A stretch of 64,000 nucleotides of DNA from Erinaceus europaeus (lineage: Eukaryota > Chordata > Mammalia > Eulipotyphla > Erinaceidae), in NCBI RefSeq assembly GCF_950295315.1, contig NC_080171.1:33410361-33474360 (forward strand), written 5' to 3'. The notes under the pieces were generated by a model. The model had not been told where the DNA came from. It saw only the letters and a program-made list of their open reading frames with translations, and searched no databases. Positions 53,709-63,180 of the stretch are shown piece after piece; within the stretch, counting starts at the first letter, position 1; every line of letters begins with the position of its first letter. A program made the translations under genes and the position numbers.

Positions 53709-54210
53709 GTGCTGGGTGGTGGTGCACCTGACTGAGCACACATATTACAATGCACTAGGACCCCAGGTCAGGCCCCCAACCTCTACCTGAAGATATCTCT
53801 CTATCTGCTGGGAAATTATGCAGATGCAGTCACATCTGCCATGTTGTGCCCTCAGGGCACTGTCAATTCCCCACAATAGTTGGAGTGCTTTGGTTACTCC
53901 TCCCCCTTCCCATTCTCGGGAGAGCTATTCTCATAAAAGCTCTTCTTCTTCCGCACCTCACTCTCTTGCTGGCCTTTCACTTCGGTGATTAGACGCAGGG
54001 AAGGTTGCTGCACAAGGCGGCCATTTTTGCTACCTCCACGTGGCCCAAACTATTGCTCTCTCACCCAACTCTGAGGTGCCAGTGCAAATAAAGGATTGTG
54101 TTCCCCTTTCTGCTCCAAACCTCCTTTTTCTGCATCCCGCGGCAGCAAGTGACATCTATCTATCCCTCCCCTCTCAAATTCTGTGTCTATCCAAATAAAA
54201 TAAAATATTA
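53709..54210 (+). mobile_element. S2 SINE split by LTR E
   Basis: GTGCTGGGTGGTGGTGCACCTGAC head and GGTCAGGCCCCCAACC B-box region up to 53805. The SINE resumes at 54155 with TCTATCTATCCCTCCCC and AATAAAATAAAATATT. Confidence 0.85.
53806..54154 (+). mobile_element. solo LTR E with perfect 6-bp duplication
   Basis: 349 bp from TGCTGGGAAATTATG to CAAGTGACA, with a perfect 6-bp duplication TCTATC (53800-53805, 54155-54160). CATAAAAGC (near 53931) is TATA-like; AATAAA (54087-54092) is followed by GTGTTCCCC. GCCATTTTTGCTACCTCCACGTGGCCC parallels GCCATTTTGCTAGCTCCATGTGGCC in LTR C. It lacks the GAGTTCCTGGTCTC motif after AATAAA, so it is a divergent member. Confidence 0.85.
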
Positions 54211-54215
54211 AAATA

Positions 54216-54360
54216 GAGTCTGGAGCATTACACACTGATAAATCACATCAGACTTTCACAACTGAAGTCACAGGTTCAATCCCTGGAACTGCTGTATGTC
54301 AAATCAGTGATCTTATCTCTCTCTCTCTCTCTCTCATTAAAATAAAGAATCTTTAAAAAA
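54216..54360 (+). mobile_element. S3-like SINE, T+ type end
   Basis: GAGTCTGGAGCATTACACACTG head, CACAGGTTCAATCCCTGGAAC B box, (CT)n, then AAAATAAAGAATCTTT (AATAAA plus TCTTT stop). Confidence 0.8.
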
Positions 54361-54500
54361 GTAGTAATATCCAATGGAAGAGGTGGGACATAGAACTGTG
54401 ATAGTGAGAACTGTGTGGAATTGTACCACTATTATCTTGCAATCCTATTAATCATTATTAAATTGGTATTAAGTATAAAAAATAAATATATAAATAAATA
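54361..54500 (+). mobile_element. L1 terminal fragment
   Basis: AGAACTGTGTGGAATTGTACC, TTATCTTGCAATCCTATTAATCATTATTAAATTGG, of the AATCATTA-ending subfamily; A-rich tail inserted next to the S3 stop. Confidence 0.75.
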
Positions 54501-55164
54501 ATATCCGATGCCTTCTTGATGGAGTTCCAAGGTTTTGCCAGACACATAACCAAAATATGTTAAAAAATGAAAAGGAAATCCATGCTTGTGGAATGAGAAG
54601 TCTGAGTAAATATTTGTATCTGCACAGATTATGATTCATTTATCTTTGGTACCTATATATTCAGGTAGGGAGAATTGGACACGTTCTAGATATACTGTAA
54701 CGGTTTTAATGGTAGGTCAGTTATAGGTATAAGACTGTCATGTCAAAGACGACTGAAAATTTTTGACTTCATAAATTCCAAGAATGCTGCAACTGGCTAC
54801 AACAGGAAAAATATTAGATAAGTTGTTTTTTTAAGTCAAAAATTGTGTTTGTTTTTTAAATGCATACTAGGCTTTTAAAGATATACTAGGTTTCTTAAAT
54901 ATATACTAGTATATATATTTAAATATATTCTAGGCTTCCTACACAAATTAAAAAATCTGTAAGCAAATATACAAAACTGGAGTTCGGAGACCTCCTGCCT
55001 GGTGAGCATATGAATAATATTAATAGGTATGAAAAGGGAAGTATGTGGGTGGAGGTAGGATTTTAGGCCAAAGCCCTGAAAAAACAAAGTTGATAGTATA
55101 TTCAAGATGCTTCCAACTATTAGAAGAAATATATCATTATTAATATATCAAAAACCACCATTTT
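54501..55164. other. unique sequence, nothing recognised
   Basis: AT-rich, with a TATACTAG-type local repeat near 54860-54930 (AGATATACTAGG, ATATATACTAGTATATATA). No gene. Confidence 0.4.
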
Positions 55165-55698
55165 TTAAGCCACAAGGGTCATCGCTGGAGCTAAAAATCG
55201 ACAACTTCTGGTGCCAGTTTTTCCTTTTCCTTTTATTTATTTGCTTACTTACTTATTTATTCATTCCCTTTTGTTGCCCTTGTTTTATTGTTGTAGTTAT
55301 TGATGTCGTCGTTGTTGGATAGGACAGAAATGGAGAGAGGAGGGGAAGACAGAGGGGGGAGAGAAAGATAGACACCTGCAGACCTGCTTCACCACTTCTG
55401 AAGTGATTCCCCTGCAGGTGGGGAGCCCGAGCTGAAAATGGAATCCTTACGTCAGTCCTTGCACTTTGTGCCACCTGCGCTGAACCTGATGCACTACTGC
55501 CCAACACCCTTTCCTTTTCCTTTTACCTTTCATTTAATAGGACAGAGATAAACTGAAGAGAAGAAGGAAGAGAGACACCTTCATCATGCTATACCACTTG
55601 TGAATCTTGACTTCTGCAGGTGGGGAATGAGGCTTGAACCCTGGTCCTTGAGTTTAGTAATATGTGCACTAAATTGGGTCTGCCATCACCTGAGTCCC
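55165..55698 (-). mobile_element. old S2-type SINE split by a younger S1
   Basis: The left part (AAGGGTCATCGCTGGAGCT, reverse 3' module) and right part 55526-55698 (AGGACAGAGATAAACTG, GACTTCTGCAGGTGGGG, GCTTGAACCCTGGTCC, GTGCACTAAATTGGGTCTGCC) belong to one reverse SINE interrupted at 55236-55509. Confidence 0.75.
55236..55509 (-). mobile_element. S1 SINE nested in older SINE
   Basis: Reverse S1: TTGTTGCCCTTGTTTTATTG, GATGTCGTCGTTGTTGG, GAAGTGATTCCCCTGCAGG and the reverse head CACTACTGCCCAACACCC. A perfect 16-bp duplication, TTTCCTTTTCCTTTTA, lies at 55220-55235 and 55510-55525. Confidence 0.92.
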
Positions 55699-55723
55699 TC
55701 AAAGGTCATCCTTAATTAAAGAT

Positions 55724-55970
55724 TCTGTGGAGCCAAGAGAAAACTCCTCTGACAGAGCACAGACCTTGCTATAACTGAAGCATGGGTTAGAACTTACATG
55801 GACAACACCAGGGTGTGCTTCACAGATGATAGAATGGTGTTGTGGTATCTCTTCTCTATCAATCTCTCCCAAAAATAAAGAATGAAAAAAATGGGCCAGG
55901 GAAGTCACCCTGCAATATTGCACATCATCAAAACCCTGGGTTTATTCCCCAGCACTACATTTTTTTTTTA
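55724..55970 (+). mobile_element. two adjacent old SINEs (S5 then S4)
   Basis: 55724-55890 has AGAGCACAGACCTTGC, CATGGGTTAGAACTTAC, CACCAGGGTGTGCTTCACAG and AATAAAGAATG. 55892-55965 has GGGCCAGGGAAGTCACCC and CCTGGGTTTATTCCCCAGCAC. Both are diverged. Confidence 0.6.
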
Positions 55971-56858
55971 AAAATCTTAATTTTAAAATATGTAAATATG
56001 AAAAAGTATAACATTTTATATCTGACTCTGTTAACTATAAATCTTTCAAAGTAAAATGATAGCTGGAAGCTTAGAAAGTTATGAGGGAGGGAATTCAATT
56101 AGTGAGACAAAGCTTAACTAAATACTTTAATTCACAGGGAGATGTTCATAGCTGCAACTTGGAGTAGCTTTATTCACTAAAGATGTAAAGTCAGTAAAGC
56201 TTTTTAAAGGTACCTTTATATAAAATAATTCATTCCCTCCATTTGATGTACAACAACACTATGATTACCTCCTGAGACATTAAATTAAGATTCTGCTTGT
56301 CTTGGCAGTAATAAAACAGTGAAAACACTTACAAATCTGAAATTAGAAACCTTATTTTATTTAACATTTTCTAACAGGATAGATGAAGATTAAACTATCA
56401 AGTAAGGCTTTTCCATTCATACTTTCATGCTTTATAATTACCTATCCTAGTGTACTATAAGTCAGAGCAATATTAATACCAATATAAATACTAAACATCA
56501 CTTGTTTCCTGTTTTGCACTGAGGAGACAGACTTCCCACTTCTAGTGGAGTGAGAAAAAAAAAACTGAAGAAAGATTGTTAAAAATACAGAAACATTAAA
56601 TGAAAAACAAAGCAAAGATGAGTGTCTATAAGATGGTAACATGTGGGTCACTTGTGTCAAGTACATCAATGTTATTTGTGTTTTCCATCCAATTCACCTG
56701 GATTTTGAGAAAATGTATACCCCCTTCTTGTTATACTAGTGAACAATCACTCTATTGATGCTCTGATGATAAATATGGGCGCATAACCCAGTCTAGGCCA
56801 TTAGAACCTCTGTCCTCACATATGCACCTTATTCTTTTTTAGAAATTAGCAAATATTT
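55971..56858. other. unique sequence containing one copy of a duplicated block
   Basis: No standard repeat. 56560-56675 has a second, diverged copy at 59160-59265 (AACATTAAATGAAAAACAAAGC and AACATTAAATGGAAAACAAAGC). Everything else is unassigned AT-rich DNA. Confidence 0.5.
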
Positions 56859-57062
56859 GGGGCCAGATGGTGGTGCACTGGGCTAAGTGCACATAGTAGG
56901 AAGTGCAAGGACCCATGCAAGGATCCTGGTTTGAGCTCCCAGCTCCCCACCTGCTGGGTAGTTGCTTCATAGGTGATGAGGAAATGGGGGCTCAAACCAG
57001 GATCCTAGTGTGGATCTTTTTGCTTTGTAGTATTAGCGCTTAACTTGGTGCACTACCAAAGG
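56859..57062. mobile_element. head-to-head inverted pair of S1 heads
   Basis: 56859-56980 is an S1-type head in plus sense (GGGGCCAGATGGTGGTGC...GTTTGAGCTCCCAGCTCC...GTTGCTTCATAGGTGATG). At about 56981 it switches to the same head in minus sense (GGGGGCTCAAACCAGGATCC...CTTAACTTGGTGCACTACC). Both B boxes face each other and no tail or A run lies between them. Confidence 0.8.
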
Positions 57063-58030
57063 GACCCTGGGACTGTCCTACTCTCTGAAGGGAGGCTGGG
57101 CCATCCTGCCCTGCCATTAGAGGAAGACTGGTCCTGAAATAAGAGCAGCCTAGAATGTTCCCAGCTGTGATCATGGGTTGTGAGCTCAGACTGGCAGGGA
57201 CTATGAGGTTACACAGGCTCCTGTGTTAAATGTGATTATAAATGAACTCTGGGTCAGATTGACAGAGTAAACACTTACTTGTATTTATATACAGCTTTCT
57301 AGCTGTATTCTTAACTCTGATTACATCTCCCCAGATAATGCTTTTAGTCTACCTGCATGTTAGCTACTAAGCTCAAACAAAAATTACTAAAGTCATGGGC
57401 CCTTAGGAACATGCCTAAAATACACATCCTATCTTTTCTCCACTCTAAGATTCTAATTACCATCTTCCCTATTACTACTTCTTGATTACCTTTTACTGTT
57501 AAATTTTATTGTTTTGTCCTGCTTTGTATCTTGCAGCCCTTCAGCCACCAATTGCAGATGTGACAATGATTCCATCTTGACTTCCTTGGGAAAACAACCT
57601 CACCAATGTATCCCAGAACCTCACCTTTGTAGAGCTCTACCCTATTAGGTAAAATAGAAACAGGCTGGGGTATGGATCAATCTGCCAACACCTATGTCCA
57701 ATGGAGAAGCAACTAAAGAAGCCAGAACTTCTACCTTCTGTACCCCCAAAAGAATGCTGATCCATACCCCCAGAGGAGGAGCAGTGTTAGGGGAAGATAA
57801 CTAGAGGACTCTGAATGCCAATTCCATCAAGACTCCAAGACCCAGAGAGAGTTAAAAAAAAGGAAGGGTATTCTGAAGTAGAATAGGTATAGGTATGACT
57901 TAAAAAAGGAAGGGAATGCAGGACTATAGAAAAAAAAACGGTTCCAGAGGTGGGGTTACAAAGTAGCATGTACAAACTATTATATTTACTGCTGACTATA
58001 AAACATTAATCCCCCAATAAAGAAAGAAAA
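57063..58030 (+). mobile_element. L1u-related copy, older subfamily, alternative 3' end
   Basis: TCTGAAGGGAGGCTGGGCC, GTCCTGAAATAAGAGCAGCC, TCAGCCACCAATTGCAG and AGCCAGAACTTCTACCTTCTG match copy 213-2322. After 57780 it switches to TGTTAGGGGAAGATAACTAGAGG and ends ATTAATCCCCCAATAAAG, so this is a full 3' UTR of the second L1 type. Confidence 0.85.
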
Positions 58031-58034
58031 AAAG

Positions 58035-58035
<1 letters not shown>

Positions 58036-58074
<39 letters not shown>

Positions 58075-58240
58075 GATAATTATAGAAATAATAGTCAACC
58101 TATATCTGTGACCTTGGAAGAATTACTGCAGTTTCTAGTAGAAGGAATGGGGACACAAAGCTCTGGTGGTGGCAATTATACCTCTGTTTTCTCATTGTTA
58201 TATGAATCAATATTAAATCACTAATAAAATAGATATATTG
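58036..58240 (+). mobile_element. (AT)n run and short L1 terminal fragment
   Basis: 58038-58068 is (AT)n. 58110-58240 (AAAGCTCTGGTGGTGGCAATTATACC, AATCAATATTAAATCACTAATAAAATAG) is another L1u-related end. Confidence 0.7.
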
Positions 58241-58849
58241 CCAGTAGACTAAGATAAACAAAAGATAAAAAATGTGAAATATATTATTTAAAATTTCTAC
58301 AAGTTAGAGATATATACTATACAACATAAACCTCTCTTACACACAAAAAACAAGCTAAAAAAAACAAGCCAAAACTAATTAAGACCTTTTGGAAAGAAAA
58401 ATGGTGCCATAAAAATTAATTAATCCAAATGAGGGCTAAAAAGAAAGTGGAAAATATTTAAAAATTACACAGAGAGCAAGAGAAGCTGAGCAAGAAATAG
58501 ATCTAGACAAAACTGTATCCACAATTTTATTTTATATAAACAGTATAAATTGTGTCACTATTGCTCCCATACAAACTACCATAAACTTTAGAGTCTGGAA
58601 ACAATAGAGATGAATTGTCTTACAGTACTATATCAGACGTCTGGTATAAGTCTCACATAGCTAAAACCAATGTGGGTATTACACTAAGTTAAATATGTCT
58701 AACACAGAAAGACAAAATTGATATCATGTCCATGTGGGATCTATATAGAAGAAAAAAAAAAAAAAACCTCATAGGCACAGAGAGCACACTGCTAATTGCC
58801 AAAAGCAGAGTCTGCTAGGAAGATTAGAGGAGAAGCAAAATAAACAAAG
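58241..58849. other. unassigned, possible old LTR-like piece
   Basis: 58555-58680 (CTCCCATACAAACTACCATAAAC, TTACAGTACTATATCAGACG, GGTATAAGTCTCACATAGCTAAAACC) resembles a common old mammalian repeat with the order CATAACAAACTACCAC, TTACAGTTCTGGAGG, GTCTCACTGGGCTAAAATC. I am not certain of the family name. Confidence 0.4.
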
Positions 58850-59110
58850 AAGATACAAACCTCCAGCATAGGGCATGGGGATTTAATATACAGAATGGCA
58901 ACTACAGTTAATAATATCTAAGTATTTATTTGAAAGTTTCTCAAAGAATAAATCTTAAAACATCACAAGGGGTAAATTATAAGTGGTAAGGTGAGAGATG
59001 TTAACTAGAGTGATTGTGGCAATTATTTTACAATGCATACAAGTGTCAAATCTTCTGTTGTACACCTAAAACTAATATGACAATGTCAACAGAAGTTTAA
59101 TGTTACAGAT
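58850..59110 (+). mobile_element. L1M-type 3' end
   Basis: ATGGCAACTACAGTTAATAATATC, GAAAGTTTCTCAAAGAATAAATC, GAGATGTTAACTAGAGTGATTGTGG, TTCTGTTGTACACCTAAAACTAATATGAC: the classical end of ancient L1MA/MB elements, in plus sense. Confidence 0.8.
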
Positions 59111-59159
59111 TCACAAATAAAACAAAAGATATACCTCCCCCTCCAAAAAAAAAAAAAAA

Positions 59160-59265
59160 GAAGAAAAAGAATTATTAAAAGTATGGAAACATTAAATGGA
59201 AAACAAAGCAGAGATGAGAGTGTCTATAACATGTGGGACACTTGTGGCATCAACTGCTTCAATGT
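59160..59265 (+). repeat. second copy of a ~110-bp duplicated block
   Basis: It aligns with 56560-56675 through TTATTAAAAGTATGGAAACATTAAATGG, AGATGAGAGTGTCTATAACATGTGGG and ACTTGTGGCATCAACTGCTTCAATG. A 10-base piece (AAGATGGTAA) is missing here. About 2.6 kb separates the copies. Confidence 0.8.
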
Positions 59266-59494
59266 GAATATACTGGTTATGGTGTAACATTATCATTTTG
59301 TAAGATGCTATGATTGGACAATAAAACGCACATGATATCTCTGTATTACAATAGCTTCATGTAAATTTTCATTTACCTCAAAATTGAAAGTTTAAATTTT
59401 GAAACTCTCTAGAGTGAATGAAGGACAGATGTGTGTTTGTTGTCTCGTTTTAACACAACATGTCGTACATTTTAAATGTGTGCAGTTTTGAATG

Positions 59495-59598
59495 ACAAGA
59501 TAACTCAGTCAGGAAGTCACCTACTTTGTCATGCAAGGATCATAGGTTCAAGCATGGGCCTCCAGTACTGAAAAAACTTTGGTGTTGTCGACTCTGCT

Positions 59599-59643
<45 letters not shown>

Positions 59644-59745
59644 TGTTCTACTTGAAAATGTCATCCTGGAGCAGTGAAGTCCTAGCAATGACAAAATCAA
59701 TTAGTCAGTCAGTCAATCAACCAGTCAGTCAATGCAGGATTGTTG
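59495..59745 (+). mobile_element. S5 SINE with (CT)n and (CAGT)n parts
   Basis: ACAAGATAACTCAGTCAGGAAG head, AGGTTCAAGCATGGGCCTCC B box, (CT)n 59600-59640, tail CCTGGAGCAGTGAAGTCCTAGCAATGAC, ending in GTCAGTCAGTCAATCAACC repeats. It shares its head and tail module with 15.7 and 16.8 kb. Confidence 0.8.
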
Positions 59746-60355
59746 CCTGAACAAGATGCATGAATTCCACTCAAAGAATGCTAAGGTCTACGTGTGGAAG
59801 GGCACAGCATTTCTCTTCTTTCCCTTTCTGAAAAATTCAGTCATAGGATAAATAGATGAGAAAAGCAAAACAGGTATCCACAGCAGAGATACAAGTGGGA
59901 GGTTATTGAGGTGTTTAGATGTCCTAGAGCAGTGAGTCAGAGGCTGAGCAGGGTGAGGAAGGGCTGGGTGTACTGTCTGGCACAGGGTGATTAAGCAGGC
60001 ACCTGGCACATCGATTTTGGTGCACAAGTGATACTAGAAAACACCCATACATGGAAAGGGAAAGGACCGTAGGGCTGATGAGAGACCGCTAACATACAGG
60101 AGGATGAGTTGAGCATGTAGATATATAAATTCTGAATTCTCATGTTGGAGAAAAATACCACAAGCAGGAAAGGGAGAAAACCAGAATTAACACTGTGGTG
60201 ATAGATGGTAAGTGGAGATAGCAGTAAGAACTCATGATTTTCAAAGTGTATAACCCTGAAAAGTACATTAAGATTTGAATGTGTGTAGTACACACAGAGA
60301 GAGACATATACACACACATACACACACCTCATAGTTCTGTCCACTAAAAAGGTCT
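59746..60355. other. unique sequence, nothing recognised
   Basis: No repeat recognised; the longest minus-strand frames (up to 117 codons) have no supporting signal. Confidence 0.4.
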
Positions 60356-60371
60356 AGAAAAGCAGCATCTG

Positions 60372-60650
60372 GGGAGTCAGGCGGTAGCGCAGCGGGTTAA
60401 GCGCACGTGGCGCAAAGTGCAAGGACCCGCGTAAGGATCCCGGTTCCAGCCCCCGGCTTCCCACCTGCAGGGGAGTCACCTCACAGGTGGTGAAGCATGT
60501 CTGCAGGTGTCTTTCTTTCTCTCCTCCTCTCTGTCTTCCCCTCCTCTCTCCACTTCTCTCTGTTCTATCCAACAACGACGACATCAATAATAACTACAAC
60601 AATAAGAAAACAAGGGCAACAAAAGGGAAAATAAATAAATAAATAAAAAA
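60372..60650 (+). mobile_element. S1 SINE, near consensus
   Basis: GGAGTCAGGCGGTAGCGCAGCGGG head with perfect A box. The B box has a change (GGTTCCAGCC for GGTTCGAGCC). ACGACGACATCAATAATAAC, tail ACAAGGGCAACAAAAGGG, (AAAT)n. Duplication AGAAAAGCAGCATCTG / AGAAAAGCAACATCTG lies at 60356-60371 and 60651-60666. Confidence 0.94.
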
Positions 60651-60666
60651 AGAAAAGCAACATCTG

Positions 60667-61433
60667 AATAATGAGAACCATGACGTTGGCTTTAAAATTA
60701 TTTAAATGAATCAAGAATACATGAGGAAATAGAGAAAGGTTGTGCATAAAAAGCCTTGTTGGGGGGGGATGGTAGAGATAAATCATAATAATGACCTGAG
60801 ACTGAAGTAGCAAGAAAAGTTTTTTACTATTTGGGTGAAAAATAAATATTGATAGTGAGAGACTAAACTGAATCAAGTAGGAAACCATTGTCTATATTGA
60901 TATAAATAACAAGTAAATAAATTAATTAAATTTTTTATCAAGAATGAATGAAATTTTTGTTCTATAATGAAATATGTCACTTCACTGCTTGCACATTTAC
61001 GCATTATGGCACCACCCAAGCCCCTTTTAAAAGCATTCTGAATGTACAATATTTCAAAATTAATGTATTGTCTTTTCACTTGCCCCAACTGGACATCCAA
61101 ACAGGAAACACAACTTTACTGGGGATATTTTAACTGTGATTCAGAGAATATGAACATGTATTACTACGTTAATTGAAACATAGCAAAAGCACAGCTCATG
61201 GCCTGAAGGATCTTACAATTCATTTCCAGGACATTAGTGAACTCTCAGAACTCTAGGCATTCTTCGTCCAGCTATTTTTAACACTTCTCAAAGCTCTTTA
61301 CTTGTTCATACCCCTTCTCAGAATGAAGCCAGTCAGAAATGTCAGTACATCTGCAAACAGATGCCGCTCAGGGCCAGGTAGTCAGTGTAAGGGGAAGCCT
61401 TAACAATCACCACATTTCTACTTGTATTCCTAT
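60667..61433. other. unique sequence, intron-like on minus strand
   Basis: No repeats recognised. If the splice donor at 61439 is real, this is the start of its intron. Confidence 0.4.
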
Positions 61434-61439
61434 ACTCAC

Positions 61440-61546
61440 CTTGATGGAGATCCTATTTGCATCCCAAGGGGAAGGAGGTCCAGGCTGAAGGCGCACTGGG
61501 AGCAGGCCGGCCCTGTATGACCTCTGGGCATCGCCGGAGGCTTTGG
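61440..61546 (-). other. candidate exon with strong splice donor (unproven)
   Basis: On the minus strand, CCATCAAG|GTGAGTATAGG ends at 61440, an almost ideal 5' splice site. The frame upstream is open and proline-rich, including the residues SPWDANRISIK directly before the donor, and the donor falls on a codon boundary. A possible acceptor (CTTTCCCCCACACCTACGCCGCCAG) ends at 61547, giving a 107-bp exon; alternatively it is part of a longer first exon reaching into 61.55-61.7 kb. I do not recognise the protein. It is the only part of the window with exon-like composition, but chance or a non-coding transcript remains possible. Confidence 0.35.
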
Positions 61547-61745
61547 CTGGCGGCGTAGGTGTGGGGGAAAGAGGCAAAGCCGGTTGGGGTGCAAATGACA
61601 GAGTAGGAGAAATATACACCAGAACTACCATAAAAAAGCCATATTTCAGTTTCTCAAGCCCCTCCCCCTGTATGACTACGCACCCAACGCAGCGTGTGTG
61701 GATGGGGCCTCGCTGTGGAAGACCCCGCCTCCGCCTACTTCACTC
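61450..61745 (-). promoter_or_regulatory. small GC/CpG-richer patch with GC boxes
   Basis: About a dozen CpG sites in roughly 300 bp, in a region where CpG is otherwise rare outside SINEs. On the minus strand there are GC-box-like GGCGGAGGCGGGG (61722-61736) and GGGGGAGGGGC (61658-61669). It lies upstream of the candidate splice donor, as a promoter or first exon would. Too small for a classical CpG island. Confidence 0.35.
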
Positions 61746-62251
61746 ACACCTTCCTTCCAGGACTTGCTGTGCTCTGTATTTGGGTATTTGGGTATTTGGT
61801 CTCCTACTCTGCGAAGATTAGAAATAAAGCCAAAATTGCAGCACTGGGAAATGCCTTAGGAATGGAAAGCGAGGACTCAGTCCACAGTCAGAGATAGTTT
61901 AGCTGATACAGGAAAGAAAATTCACTGTAAGAACAGTGGGACAAGCTCTACTAAAAATAAGGAGCTTTCTTTATTTCCTCCACTAGAATATTCCAAATGT
62001 TTAGCCAATTGTTTTGCAGGAGGAAGCCTTGAAGCAATGAATAGACTGTTTCCAGACAGGACTGCAAATGATGGCGCCTTCTAGAACATGAATATTTGGA
62101 TGCATCTGCAGACTGTCCTCTTAGAAGAATCAGCAGTTTATAGGAAGACAGGTCTTTACAAAACAAATTTGACTTTGGATTGTAGAGTGGGGGTTGGCTA
62201 TTTAAATTAGAGCTGCAGTGGTTCTTTCTCTTTAATGTTAAATATCAATCT
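61746..62251. other. unique sequence with 3-fold GTATTTGG repeat
   Basis: GTATTTGG occurs three times in tandem at 61776-61799. The remainder is unassigned and repeat-free. Confidence 0.45.
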
Positions 62252-62760
62252 TGGGGGTCGGGCGGTAGCGCAGTGGGTTAAGCACACATAGCGCGAAGTA
62301 CAAGGACTAGCTTAAGGATCCCAGTTCGAGCCCCCGGGTCTCCACCTACAGGGGTCGTTTCACAAGCGGTGAAGCAGGTATCAGGTGTCTATCTTTCTCT
62401 CCCCCTCTCTGTCTCCCCTCCTCTCTCGATTTCTCTTTGTCCTATTCGGCAACACAACAGCAATAGCAATAACAATAACAATAAACAACAAGGGCAAAAA
62501 AAAAATGCCTCCAAGTATTGCACCAAAACAAAAGACTCTGGGGTGGGGGGAGAATACAGGTCCCAAAAGGATGACAGAGGACCTAGTGGGGATTGTATTG
62601 TTATGTCAAAAACTGAGAAATGTTATGCATGTACAAACTATCCTATTTATTGTCGCATGTAAAACATTAATCCCCCAATAAAGAAATTAAAAAAAAAAAA
62701 GCCTCCAGGAGCAGTGGATTTGTGGTGCAGATACCGAGCCCCAGGGATAACCCTGGAGGC
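62252..62760 (+). mobile_element. S1 SINE, long form, split by an L1 end
   Basis: GGGGTCGGGCGGTAGCGCAGTGGG head with intact A box, AGTTCGAGCCCCCGG B box, pyrimidine stretch, ACAAGGGC tail and ATGCCTCCAAG. An L1 fragment then intervenes, and the 3' module resumes at GCCTCCAGGAGCAGTGG and ends CCCTGGAGG. Confidence 0.92.
62517..62698 (+). mobile_element. ~180-bp L1 3' end inside the SINE module
   Basis: G-rich CTCTGGGGTGGGGGGAG start, GAGAAATGTTATGCATGTAC, CATTAATCCCCCAATAAAG and A12. GCCTCCA on both sides is the duplication, so it is a 5'-truncated copy of the second (CCCCCAATAAA-ending) L1 type. Confidence 0.85.
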
Positions 62761-62796
62761 ATATATATATCTTAGGAAGAAAGAAACATCTTGTGA

Positions 62797-62885
62797 CCAA
62801 GAGATAGTACACTCTATAGGCTGCCCACTTTACCATGCACAGGGCCCAGGATTCAAATCAGCATCATGGATAGTGCTAATGATGT
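62797..62885 (+). mobile_element. S5 SINE fragment
   Basis: GACCAAGAGATAGTACACTC head, CCCAGGATTCAAATCAGCATC B box. Confidence 0.6.
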
Positions 62886-62942
62886 GCAATGGCTAGTATA
62901 ACAGTGTTCTATTATCTGTGATGTTTCTCCTTCATTTCAGTT

Positions 62943-62944
<2 letters not shown>

Positions 62945-63004
<60 letters not shown>

Positions 63005-63009
63005 GTGTG
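62945..63009. repeat. (GT)n microsatellite, about 65 bp
   Basis: Over 25 GT units, one C interruption near the end. Confidence 0.98.
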
Positions 63010-63029
63010 GTTATCCAATAATACCAATA

Positions 63030-63180
63030 ATAACCTTGGGAGAAATATGGCAGATACCATTAGAAGATGATGAGGGCACAGAACTAGGGTGGTGGGAATG
63101 TTGTAGAATTATATCCTTATTATCTTATAATCTTGTAAATCACTGCTATAAATAAATAAAAACTTAAAAGTTTTTTTTAA
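63030..63180 (+). mobile_element. L1u-related terminal fragment
   Basis: AACTAGGGTGGTGGGAATGTTGTAG, TTATCTTATAATCTTGTAAATCACTGC and the AATAAATAAAAAC tail. Confidence 0.75.

Noticed and set aside
59991..60344. 117-codon minus-strand frame
   Set aside because: Rich in Tyr, Ser, Leu and Cys from AT/GT-rich DNA, including a short CA/TG run near 60310; no family recognised and no supporting signals.
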